DNA of 64,000 nucleotides, from the NCBI GenBank assembly GCA_001695595.3, contig MBPM02000079.1:248001-312000 (forward strand), given 5' to 3'. Position 1 is the first letter of the stretch, and every line of letters starts with the position of its first letter. Of this stretch, positions 23,082 to 33,789 are shown one piece after another. Below the pieces are notes generated by a model, which had not been told where the DNA came from, ran no database searches, and saw nothing but the letters and a program-made list of their open reading frames with translations. The translations under genes and the position numbers were made by a program. The DNA is from Plasmopara viticola (Eukaryota > Oomycota > Peronosporomycetes > Peronosporales > Peronosporaceae).

Positions 23082-26000
23082 ACACGAACGAGCAAATATA
23101 AAGTTGCACCCTTGCACACTAACCACTGGTAAAATGGTACCTTTGTCACTCAAAGACGCTTCGACTCCAAGAATGGCGCTCCAACACCTAGACACCTTCA
23201 CTCCCCTACTCGTAGGTTGCGCTTTCAGCGGTAAAACGTGTGTCCTCTCCTCGCTCTCTCCCTCTTGCCGTTTCGCCCACACACGTGAGCACACTAGCTG
23301 TTGCTAAATATACCGCAGCGAGCCCTAGCCACGTCGTGGCCGAACGCGGTTGCAACTTGTGGACTAATCAACACACCCCACCACGTTTTGCGGTCAATTG
23401 GTGCCCAATTGCAATGAAAAGACTCTAGCGACCTTGCCACAAAATACCGTTTTTGCGTCTCGTTTTAATGCCTTGCAACCAAATTCGATTGCAGCTTAGG
23501 GGAAGCCGCGGCAAGAGTGAAGGTCAATGCCTCAATGTCCTTGGCACCAATCCTATTGCACGAGATTGCCGCTGGATTGGAGTGATACGATGGACCTACA
23601 AAGGTAGTAGAGTTTGATGCGGTCGCGAGCGGACAAAGCAACGCAACGTTAGAGCAAGGCGGGAGGCTGTTTCTTCTGCAAGTTGCTGCGCGAGTTGCGA
23701 AGGTTCGAGCTGGAGCCGTGCGTTATATGAATGAAAAGGGAGAAGGGCCCCAATCCCTGTACCGATATGTTGCTTCCTTTTCCTGCCGCTTCATCGGTGT
23801 TGACGTAGCAATCGATCCGAGACGGAGGAAAAGAATTGATTGGAGGAGAAAAGGTAGGGAAGGGGGAGGGCCAGGGGACTACCAACCGCAAATGTGACCC
23901 CTGTGAATATCGATGGCGAGTTTGGCAGGGGAGAGTGTGACACCCGAAAAAAAGACGGGCGGGAGCATTTTCAAGCCCACCACGTCAGTGAAATCGACTC
24001 GCTGCTCGCTAACGGACAAAGTATTGACCGTGCAAAGGAATTACACGAGCTGAGCGAGAGAGGAACACTTGGTGGTGCAATTTTAACCTCAAAGAAGGGA
24101 GCTAGATGCGGCAGTTTCCTCGCTACAAGACGTTGATCACCGAAAAGGTTTCAAGAGTTGCACTTGGCTATCGCGTCTTGATTTACACTATGTATGAGTT
24201 GCCATTTGGTTTAATTGCACCGTGAGCAAGGTCACGTTGCATTGCAATTCAATAGCTCTTCATTTTTGCAACAATCTATTGTGCAAGCGTTTAGACTCGC
24301 TACAATCGAACGAACTCTTGAGCTTCAATTAAAAAACGTACCCGGTCGTTTCAGTGTACCGGTGCTCTGTGCAAGTAACAGAAAGGGCGGAACACTTTTG
24401 TACCGGTACAGCATCGGATGATCATCTATTGCATTGTGGTACAATGTAAAGATCCCTTGGGCAAACGGGACGGACATGGTAGCCATCTTGGGAGCGGTAC
24501 CACGGGCAGCAAATTTTCACTCAAGAGAGAGCACATGTTGAGCTGTATGTGACGATCGATTGTACCAGGTACGACTTCAGTGCATGACTAGAAATAGGGC
24601 TGGACCATGGAATGATCTTCTTGCAACGCGTCAAACTTGAAAACTTGGGGGAATATTGTTCCCTTTTTTTCTTCGCTGTACTGAGTATCTACCGGTAATG
24701 CAAAAAGGTACCATCAATTTTACGGCATGCACAAATAAAGTCGAAGACTCAAGTTCAACAGTTTTATGGCCTTTAACATACAAAGTTGAGTTTAAAAGCT
24801 CAAGGAAGGAAAAAAATTATCACGACTCTTGTTGGCACCACGTCTGTTTAAAGTATTCTTTGCACTGACACGACAGTGGCGCTTCGTTGACGTGTCTACG
24901 TCAACCAGCTGTTGATTAAATCCAGCTTTCACATTCGTATGATGTCGACTCTTTCATGATTGTCAATTAAGACGCAAGTTTAGTGATGATGATGCCCCGA
25001 TCGATAGAAAGTTTCAGTGGTGATGACGCCCCCATTGATAGATTATTTACGTGGTGTCACTACTTTATCAAACATTACGCCAATGACCGAATCGCTTTTG
25101 CATATTTGTTTTATAAAGTGAAAAAAAATTCTTGGCCAAAGACCCATACGTATTGTGATGCGTCCGCATGTCAGTAGCCACCTTCTGTAGCCTGCTTGCC
25201 CTTGCCACACGACCAACTATCGCACATCACGAATCTTAGACGCATCACGTCCTCATGTCCTCATCTGATGCAAAGCACAGTGTGCTTGCCGCAGTGCAAA
25301 TCGTGAACATCATGACTTTGATTATCAATACAACCCACTAAAAAAAAGCTTTGGGTTAGTTATACCGGTTTTTTACGTTGGTTATAATGCAAAAACCATA
25401 TTTATTTCGCAGCACATTTGGTTGCTTATCAAGAATCAGAGGTAAGATTAGAGCACATCGAAATTGTATCCATGGATCAATCCTGAACCTGCAGTGTATC
25501 GCGCACCTTCACCCCTTACGATAAAAAATTTGTAACTCTGTTACTCCTCGGAGCATATCTTCGCCAATCTTAGATCCTTTCAAGTGGATTGTCGGCGTGG
25601 ACCCTCGCAAAGGTTCTGGGATAAATATAATTGTCTTGAACGTGCACTTCGTACTACTAGAAAGACTTGCTAAGTTCTGCATGCGGCTGCACTGCATGCT
25701 TTAACCAAATGAAAGGCCTCATTGCGCCTGATCAAAGTTCTACTCTAACGTTCTGACGGCACTGATTCCGGTCGCACTAACGATAGCGTCGACTGTGAAA
25801 TTGGAGTTGAGGCTTTGATTTTTGATAGAAGGAAACCAAAAAAGGTTTTAATCAAGGGATTGGATATACTTAAATGTTCTTGTGGGTGTAGTATTCGTGC
25901 GAAGCCGAGTTAAACGATGAAAACTCGACCTTGAATCACTTTACTTGAGGGGGGTGCGTCCGTGGAATGTAAAAAAATGCAAGCTGAATCGACAATTCTC

Positions 26001-27731
26001 TCGGCGAACTTTGAGGCCGCGCCACTGCTTAAAAAATTTCAGACTACGATAATATTGATAATTTGAATCGCTTTTTTAAGGGTTGTCATGCAAAAAAATT
26101 ATATCTTTTGCAATGGCAGTCACAAATACTCCCAAATGTTAAAGGTTATGTGAACACGCTAGAATTCTATGAAATCCGGCGGGTCGGGAACTTTGCGCGC
26201 CTGTAAAAATCTTGGTCAGCCATCATGATTAGGCTGTCATGAAGAGCAACAAATTTAATTCGCCCATGGTTCTACTGGCTAACCGGACTACGAACCAGCC
26301 CATACTCTTAACTGTTAAATTAACAAACCTGAAAAAGCATACAAAACTTATGTCAGTCTTAAGTCCTCAGTTTGATATCAAATTAATAGAACAAGCTAGT
26401 AGTTTATGCATCGCAGTTGCAATGCTATGAGTGATCAGAGTAGATCCCTTAAATCAGGCGAACGGCAAAGCTCCCAACGACATTTACCTGAAGCACGATA
26501 GACTTCGAAGGCGCGTCATTATCCAATGTACGGTCATTAAGTCCAAGAGGAACCTTCTCTTGGCTTTCATTCCGTCTTGATAGCTTCACGTGTACACGGT
26601 CAAGACTGTAAGACATCAAGCTTACAGCTCACAGGTTTGGTCCTTTAAACAAAAATGTCAGCACGGGCGAGCTATTGGAAGTCTTTAAGTCCTTAAATTT
26701 GTCTTTGGCTTGCCAGAAATCAACTGCAACAGATGTTCGTGTGCCACCTGATCAAAAAGTGCGTGTGGCACATGTATCAGATAAAATAATTGAGCAAGGC
26801 CGTTCACGATGACGACATATAGACCCTTAACCTTTGTAGCGTTTTGGCAAACGTTCCCCCGAACTTGCTGATATAAACAGCAGATGAAAAGTTGAAGGAG
26901 TGCCTAAAGGTACATTGTGCCCAGGCGCCATATTGTTGGACCGACAAACTGTTAATAGCTCAATTTGCCATCAGCAGAGCGGCCCAAGATCCAACAATTT
27001 CCAAGCCATTTTCTAACAAAAACCGGAGTCCTGCATTTGATGCACAACGCAAAGAGTGACATCCGGAGATTACACGCACCGTGCAAAGCAGATGATGTTG
27101 CTGTTCAGCGCTATAGTTAGCTTCGGCCGGGATTCCTTTATCATAACTGCCTCACATGGAATGGCGCTTACGTCCGCAGCCATCGACGGTTGTGTAACCA
27201 ACATCGCGTTGTGATTTCTGTCATTAGATGCACCCTTAAGCCACATCGAGGCTTGCCGTTTTTTTTTTTACCTCACATCGCTCCTAGTGGTTTTCAATGC
27301 TGGTCATACTAGCAGCGAGGACGTCTTAAGTTGGATAATGGTAAGTGAGGTTCAAGAGCCTTCTTGGCTATGGAGGTGTATTTTTATACGCCGGACGACC
27401 GCATGGAAGTGATAAACTTGTCTAGGAAATACTCATATTCATTCAGAGCTATTTCAAAGCCTTGGTAAAAGCAATATATGGCAAGTGTTCGCCGGAGTGC
27501 TTGCAGTACCATTTATTGTCTGTAAACCGCCAAGCGAGGGCAACAATAGACCCGCGATCCCCGCCGTGGTAGAAATAGATACTTTTTAGAGCCTTCTTTG
27601 CCTAAATGGCTTTTAGGCATGCAAAACTTCTCTAGCTCGCCGCCCATAACGCAGGCGTAAACTTTGTGGACACAAATGTCAGCTGTAGTCCCGAGGCACC
27701 TCCTTAAAAGTTGCCATCTTTATCGTAATAT

Positions 27732-27766
27732 GTCCTGGCTGACGGGCTCTGCCCGTAATCCAGGAC
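27732..27766. repeat. Bipartite hairpin (7-bp and 5-bp stems)
   Basis: GTCCTGG (27732-27738) pairs with CCAGGAC (27760-27766), and the inner CGGGC (27743-27747) pairs with GCCCG (27751-27755). They are separated by a symmetric 4 x 4 internal loop and capped by a TCT triloop. It could be a small structured RNA or an element terminus; no expression evidence is available. Confidence 0.4.
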
Positions 27767-28512
27767 CACTTAGCTCTTAAACTCATAGCATATAATGTTA
27801 TGTGCGGTGCGTCAGCTGAGTATTTTCACACAACGTAAGACACCCGTCCTTAGCTAACTGTGACGAGCATGAAAATATCAAGAGACACCACAACACTGTA
27901 TCGAGCCTTGCCGACGGATATACGAGGTGAAATTCTTAGCGGCCCCATCAATATCGAGATACTCTCGCCATTAGTCGGCCGTCCAGAGTTTTGTGTAAGA
28001 TCGCAAGCTTTGTAAAACTCACTTGATCACACGGGCTTTTTGCATGGGTTAGACTCGGCGTAGTGTTCATTGATACGTATTGAAAGATATCGACCGAGTT
28101 TGTTTTGCAACGGTCGAAGCGATACCGAAATCAAGGCGAGGAAATGCGCTTTCTTCCGTCCACAATTGTGCACGGATGTAAATCAAATGTAGATGGCCCG
28201 AGGCAAATGCTGCACTTGTTTCTTAAACAAATCATTAGCGCTAGAATCTCACATCTAGGCAAGGAATGCTAGAAATATTTGAATGGAGTGGGTTATACTC
28301 AGTATTAATTAAATGGTAGAGCTTTAGCTTAGATTTATCACTTTTCGACATGCAATGAGAAGGTACTGCAATTCGTAATATAAACTATCGTATCGGTTAC
28401 ACATACATGCGTGCTAGACACCAATAATGGAATTCTGGTAATAAATCTAAAAGTCTAACATCTATAACCGTTTTAAAATTAATTTGTTAGAGCGATATTT
28501 GTACCGTAGTAG

Positions 28513-28586
28513 GTTTATTGCTTGCGATGATAAGTTATTGCTCGCGTTAATTGGGTTATTGCTCGCGTTCATAGGGTTATTGCTAG
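28513..28586. repeat. 21-bp tandem repeat, about 3.5 copies
   Basis: Units at 28513, 28534, 28555 and a partial one at 28576 share GTTATTGCTCGCGTT. They lie immediately beyond the stop codon of the minus-strand LicD-like gene, so they may be part of its 3' UTR. Confidence 0.7.
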
Positions 28587-28603
28587 ATATTCCAAATCTC
28601 AAA

Positions 28604-29626
28604 TCAATGACGCGGTTTTGGGATCATGTAGTCTGTGCCATACATGTTTGTCAAAACGAATTGGGGATCGTGCACCGTGTCGAATGGCAGTCCATTAATG
28701 GTCACGTGCGAAAAGGGTTCCACAACTTGCGTTGGCAAGAGGCTGTCTCCAAACTTTTCCAAGCCCCACGTTGTCTCACTTAGCTTTTCCATTGCGTAAA
28801 GATCGACGTACGGCACTAAAAAGTTTTGTGCGAGCACGCGTTGGGAGTCGTACAATGTGGCGGCCAGTGGGTGTGTTGGGGCCACACAAACCCGCCAAAT
28901 GTCGAGAAAGAAAAAGTGGTAGCCCTTGGCCATTAAAGCTTGCCTCACGTCATTGTCTTTGTGAAGCTGGCCAGTGTATGCAATGTCCGTGTCTTCTGTA
29001 AACGGGATCATGGATTGATTGCGAACGGCACCAAGCAGTGAACCGTAGATAACAATGGGCGTTCGATTGAACGCAGAGAGCTCCTCGTAGACTTCGACTA
29101 AGAGCAGGTGGAGCACACTGGCGTAACAGCGACTTTGACTGGAATGCTGGGTAAGAAGATCCATTCGATCTGCACTCGAGCAAAAGGGGACATCCTTCCG
29201 TCCAGAGATCGGTAGACAGTATTTGTAGCCAATGTCCTTTGAAAGGCTGTCATTGCATAGGACAGTGAGATCGTTTTCAAAAAGAGGGGGTGACTGAGGT
29301 TTTGCTTCTTTCAAAAGGGTATAATAGCGATGGTTCGAACGGTACTCGATGTCGCTCACGTTGACCGTACGTGGACTACAAGACGGTGTCTTGGAGCTAT
29401 CGTTGCTCATCGTCGCGTCGTCTACATCATTGGTGAGGGCACTCGCTTTGCTCGGTAAAAAGTATCCCGACGTGCTCGCTAGAATATTCATCTCCATTGC
29501 GAGGTCACAAGCGACCACGGTAGCCAGCAACAATGTCACAAAGACGAGCATCGTGCCGCGTGAAAACGATTTGATCGAGTCCATGCCGTCCACTGGTGTA
29601 TTGAGATCGTCTTTGCCCACACTCAT
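28604..29626 (-). CDS. LicD/fukutin-like nucleotidyltransferase-fold, type II membrane protein
   Basis: A 340-residue ORF with an ATG at 29626. Residues about 25-43 form one hydrophobic segment after a short N-terminal tail, giving type II topology with the catalytic part in the Golgi or ER lumen. Residues 193-217 carry the family signature: YGSLLGAVR followed by EDTDIAY, equivalent to the GSLLG...DDDID motif of LicD, fukutin, FKRP and Mnn4-type phosphotransferases. Several N-x-S/T sites and paired cysteines also fit a lumenal domain. Known for the family: transfer of phospho-sugar, phosphocholine or ribitol-phosphate groups to glycans. The donor and acceptor here are unknown. An initiator-like motif lies about 30 nt upstream. 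It is transcribed in the same direction as the amino-acid transporter behind it, 493 bp away. Confidence 0.82.
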   Translation of the reverse strand: MSVGKDDLNTPVDGMDSIKSFSRGTMLVFVTLLLATVVACDLAMEMNILASTSGYFLPSKASALTNDVDDATMSNDSSKTPSCSPRTVNVSDIEYRSNHRYYTLLKEAKPQSPPLFENDLTVLCNDSLSKDIGYKYCLPISGRKDVPFCSSADRMDLLTQHSSQSRCYASVLHLLLVEVYEELSAFNRTPIVIYGSLLGAVRNQSMIPFTEDTDIAYTGQLHKDNDVRQALMAKGYHFFFLDIWRVCVAPTHPLAATLYDSQRVLAQNFLVPYVDLYAMEKLSETTWGLEKFGDSLLPTQVVEPFSHVTINGLPFDTVHDPQFVLTNMYGTDYMIPKPRH

Positions 29627-29654
29627 GCCGTGAAGCGATCCTTCTCAAGCTAGT

Positions 29655-29665
29655 CTTGGAATGGG
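29655..29665 (-). promoter_or_regulatory. Oomycete initiator-like element of the LicD-like gene
   Basis: The minus strand reads CCCATTCCAAG, matching the YCAYTYNNCA initiator core, 28 nt before the ATG at 29626. Confidence 0.45.
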
Positions 29666-30119
29666 AAATAAGCAACACATAGAGCTGCTTTTACTTTGAA
29701 GAAGTTTTTAGAAGGACACACCAGTCTGGGCAAAGCTGACGATCGAAAAAAGCATGTCCTTGACTATGGTGCTACTCTATGAGTTACATATAAACAAAAG
29801 AGATTAAAAGTTAAAGTTCATTGATTTAGTTCCGGTACTCTATAATTTTAATGTGTCGAAAATTACAATCTAAAAACCTTATATCAAGTAAAAATTAAGT
29901 GATTGGGTTTACATACTGCGGCAATAAAATGGTATGTAAGCAGCGACCTATAATACAATAATATCTATTACAAGCATCCTGCGAAGGTGGCGTCGTAGCA
30001 TCTGGCGATTGTTCGATACCAGACAGCATCTGGGGTCTTTTATCATCTGGCCATCTCATTGATAAGTCTGCTTAAAATCTGATGCGGTTGCACTTCTTTA
30101 GAATTTACTCTTTACTTAA
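29666..30119. other. Intergenic region between LicD-like and transporter genes
   Basis: About 450 bp, AT-rich, holding the upstream region of the LicD-like gene and the 3' flank of the transporter gene. No further feature was seen. Confidence 0.6.
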
Positions 30120-31655
30120 TCATAAATAATACTCGCGGTACAGCTTGAGTAGTGTCAACGACAAGCCAAACACGCCAACGACAACGCCTAGACAAAGCAT
30201 CAGCAGCGGCCCAGCATGCTTCCAAGTAACCATCGGGCTTGTCGATTGCAGGAGGTAAAACAAGGCCGGCATAATAAAGATCAACAGCGATCCAGAAACC
30301 GAACCGACAATACTCAGCGGAATCTTGACAGACGGCACAAAGATGCTGCATGTGACAATGAGAATCAAACTCAGCACCGTGACCCCGACATACTCGCGGT
30401 ACGTCGCTTCATGACTCGGAGTCTGCACACCATTCTTCACCCGTAAATACACGCTCAAGACGCACGAGCGAAAGGGCCACATGGCAATAGGAGTCGTAAG
30501 GATCAGCGCCAACGCCATACATAATTGACCAATCAAAAGAGGGATCCGCACCGCTTTGTGTTGTGCCACATACGCCGCCGAAAAGTTCAGCAATATATTG
30601 TCTTGCGTCTCGGCGCCAAATTGCAAATAGCCACAGAGCGAAATGATTTCATAGAGCCCAAACGAGACGGTAATTGCACCAATCACAGCGCGGTTCATGC
30701 GCGGCAAGGAACGGTCTTTGAGCTCTTCGTACACTGGCAAGGCCGTATTATGGCACGCAAAGGCCGAGACGAGCAACGTGACAGTGTAGACGCTCCCCGA
30801 TTCCAGGCGAATGGCCTCGACTCCCGACGCAATCGACGCGTCGTGGACACTATAGAACGCCACAAGCACAAAGGCGACGACGTACATGATCGATAGAATT
30901 GCGAGGACGGACGCAAGCCAGAGTTTGCCAATGCGACGACTGAGTGACAGTGGAAACACAATACTCGCCACTAACGCAACGGTTAGCATCCACTTGTCTT
31001 GGACAGAGACATTGAGCACCGCCGCACACAAGTCCGTGACAAAGATCAAGTAGCTCACGAGCGTCCCGAATCCCCCAAAGATAAAGGTAAATTCGGCCAA
31101 ACTCGTCCCAAACGCGCCCATAGTATAGTGGCCAAGACTCTCGTACGTCTTGGCACAATTCGTGCCCGCACGGTCGCTTGCGGACAAGAGCAAGTGCACC
31201 GAGTATTGCGTAATCATAGCAATACTCAACATAATGACATTGCCCAAGAACCACCCACTCGAGGCAATCGCAAACGGTACGGCAAGGGTGCCGGAACCCA
31301 AGATGGTATTAGTGAGCGTAAACGTCGAGCCCCAGAGTGAGCTGCGCGGCTGCTCCTTTAATCTCGTCGCCACGGCCTTGCTCTTGTGCACGTCAATCAC
31401 GTGCAGCGGTTCGTCCGCCAATAAGTGACTCGACTCTTTGGCAAACCCCTGCACTTGGCCCGACGAGACGCGGGGACTCACCACGTACTCGCCCATCGAG
31501 ACCGAGCGCGGTGCGCAGTCGCATTGGTACTTGAGCGTCTCAATAATGTCGCGCGAGCCACGCTTGACGGGCGAGAGCGTAAGCCCACACTTGTGCACGG
31601 TCGAAAAGTGCGCGTCCATTCCCATGGGCCGAACGGATTGCGGTTGTGGAGCCAT
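30120..31655 (-). CDS. Amino acid/auxin permease family (SLC38-like) transporter
   Basis: A 511-residue ORF with an ATG at 31655. Residues 1-107 form a hydrophilic cytosolic tail. From residue about 108 the protein has the AAAP signature SSLWGSTFTLTNTILGSGTLA, followed by the typical set of about 11 hydrophobic helices ending near the C-terminus. The motif ILGSGTLAVPFAIASSGW is the conserved unwound first helix that binds substrate in SLC38/SLC36 and LeuT-fold transporters. Known for the family: proton- or sodium-coupled uptake or vacuolar/lysosomal exchange of neutral amino acids. Substrate and membrane are not decided by sequence. Codon use is GC-rich, like the first gene in the window. No intron is apparent. 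Oomycete pathogens commonly have many AAAP genes for nutrient uptake from hosts, but that role is inference here. Confidence 0.92.
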   Translation of the reverse strand: MAPQPQSVRPMGMDAHFSTVHKCGLTLSPVKRGSRDIIETLKYQCDCAPRSVSMGEYVVSPRVSSGQVQGFAKESSHLLADEPLHVIDVHKSKAVATRLKEQPRSSLWGSTFTLTNTILGSGTLAVPFAIASSGWFLGNVIMLSIAMITQYSVHLLLSASDRAGTNCAKTYESLGHYTMGAFGTSLAEFTFIFGGFGTLVSYLIFVTDLCAAVLNVSVQDKWMLTVALVASIVFPLSLSRRIGKLWLASVLAILSIMYVVAFVLVAFYSVHDASIASGVEAIRLESGSVYTVTLLVSAFACHNTALPVYEELKDRSLPRMNRAVIGAITVSFGLYEIISLCGYLQFGAETQDNILLNFSAAYVAQHKAVRIPLLIGQLCMALALILTTPIAMWPFRSCVLSVYLRVKNGVQTPSHEATYREYVGVTVLSLILIVTCSIFVPSVKIPLSIVGSVSGSLLIFIMPALFYLLQSTSPMVTWKHAGPLLMLCLGVVVGVFGLSLTLLKLYREYYL

Positions 31656-33789
31656 GGTGGCGCAGGTTACGCCTTGGTGGCAACTTAGTTAGTGAGCGGT
31701 TGTCAAAGGACTTGATGTTTGTATGGAGCGTGTCCAGTTGTCCGTTTTCTAGAAAGGGTAGTCTCTTGGACGCGTAATTTTAGATGGCAAGGGCTACTTT
31801 GCTCCGTGCCATGGAGAGAAGGAGCGTTGTACCGTAAAGAAGCAGAGGGGCCAAACGGGTCATCGCACGGGGTGAAATGCGTGACACGACCATCGGTTGG
31901 AACACGTAGGAGGAATGCCGGCTAGCCATTGGTTTACTGCGCGATCATTGCTTTTCGGGCGATACATGATCGCATACCGAATGTCGAGGTACTTGGAGTA
32001 TGTAAGGGGTCTTGAAATCTTGGGTATAGTATAGTTACATTGCCAAGTCATTAAAATATAGAGAAAGAGAATTTTTAGATCATTACTATTATGCAAAACC
32101 AAATATATATATTGGGTTAGACAGTGCCAGACAATGCTCGAAATCGGCACGGGGTTACAGGATTACAATTTTTTTCTTGGGTTTGCGAGTTCATCGACGG
32201 AAAGGAAGCTATGAAAAAAGGGAGACGCTAAAGATATTAGCAGTCGCTTATTATCAAACGATGCAAGCCAGTACGAACTGGCGAAGGTAAACTCCATTGT
32301 TTTCGTCTAACGGATCACTAAATCAACACTATTTATTGCAACACAAACCTTTATCTCGCTATCAACGATGGTTTCCTCGGTTGCTTTGTAGTATGTGAGA
32401 TAAGATATTATTGAAAGGAAAGTGTTCTCACTTTTGGCACCTTGCGTCCAGGGCTAGCGCGGTGCTCTCTTCAATGTATATCGTTAAATCTTGTTGATTT
32501 AGATCCAAGTACACAGAGTTCTGAAGGGCCAAAAGTTAATTTTCAGTCAAAAACACAGAAAGCTGGTAAGACTTAATACAAGGAAATACATCGGGTTATG
32601 CATAAAAACTGATAACAGGTAAAAATGGTAACTTCGCTGACTTGATGGATACAATTTTGCTACAGTGCACAACGTACGTATATTTAGTTCGGAATAAGCG
32701 TTTGATTATGAGCCATCTCAACCCATAAATTAAGAGTTTGAGCACTGGACTCAAAACTACTCACGATTAATGGATTCTGTCGCTCTACTTCTAATGACTT
32801 TCGTCATCCGAATGAAATGTTTGCAGTTGGCTGAATCCGCGGCAAAGTACAGCGCTAATCTAAACACATCCCCTTGATAAATTCGTAGTGTGGAAGCTTG
32901 ACTGCTGCTGCTGTTGTGGCTAAGAAAAATCAAAGCTCAACTAAGGCAAGATTTAAACTCGTTATAGCCTTCGCGTTGCTATTTTTCTTTGCATAAATGC
33001 AGCATAGCGAATCTTCGTTTGGCGCCAAAACGTGTACGGTTTTGCCCCACTTCGTCCAATTTTTATATATAAATCTCACAGAGCAAGTAACATTGCAAGT
33101 ACAGCTCAGAGTATCACATCATGGAGACCTGATTTTCCGCTAAGCCCCTTCAGAGTTACGGCACATGAACCAGCTTATAGTACTTGTGAGCTCATTGGAC
33201 ACCAGTATAACAAAGAGGGGAAAAATGTATGCAATCAGAATAAAAGAAAATTCAATGGCAGCGTTTTTTCGTTTATATTAACCGGGTAAATAGGCTACCT
33301 TAGGGCTAGTATCTAGCTTTTAAGGGATTTATCATGAAATAGCAGGCTTTGTCTCATATAAGTGTCTCATCAAAAGGTGCAATTCTACACCTACAATGTG
33401 CACTCAAATACTAAGGCAACAGCGCAACAGTAGAGAATAGGGCAGCAAAGCCAATTTGGCGAAACTTAACGAGGCAGAGACAAAGGTGCACAACCTTGCA
33501 ACTCCACCATAAGCGTGTGTATGATAAAGTGCGAAGGCCTTGGCTAGTGAATGAGTCTCCGCTCTTGTGTGCGAAAAAAAATCCGCTTTAACGTACGGGA
33601 GAGAGAAAATAGATTAGAATTTGGATCTTGCTTGCACATTTTTAATCTCATGCAATTTTTTTTATAAAAGCCAAGGTTTCAAATGATTCTTTTTTCTTCC
33701 GCGAGATCCTTAGTTACCCAGCAACGATCTGCTAGCATCAAATCCATGTTTAATTAGATTAAGTTACACATACAAGCTTGCCACCCAAT
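31656..33789. other. Intergenic region
   Basis: About 2.1 kb between the transporter start and the end of the nucleoporin gene. No domain-bearing ORF was seen. The right end (33714-33795) may contain a last small intron and exon of the nucleoporin gene (see findings). Confidence 0.55.

Larger units (their letters stand above)
23082..28603. other. Gene-poor stretch
   Basis: Upstream DNA of the Myb gene followed by about 5 kb without a supportable gene. Short ORFs (for example 23894-24136 and 26239-26430) lack domains. It contains a structured hairpin at 27732-27766 and a 21-bp tandem repeat at 28513-28586, listed separately. Confidence 0.55.

Noticed and set aside
27924..27937. 14-base match to the conserved GAGGTGAAATTCTT of 18S rRNA
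   Set aside because: No similarity extends to either side, so chance is the simplest reading.
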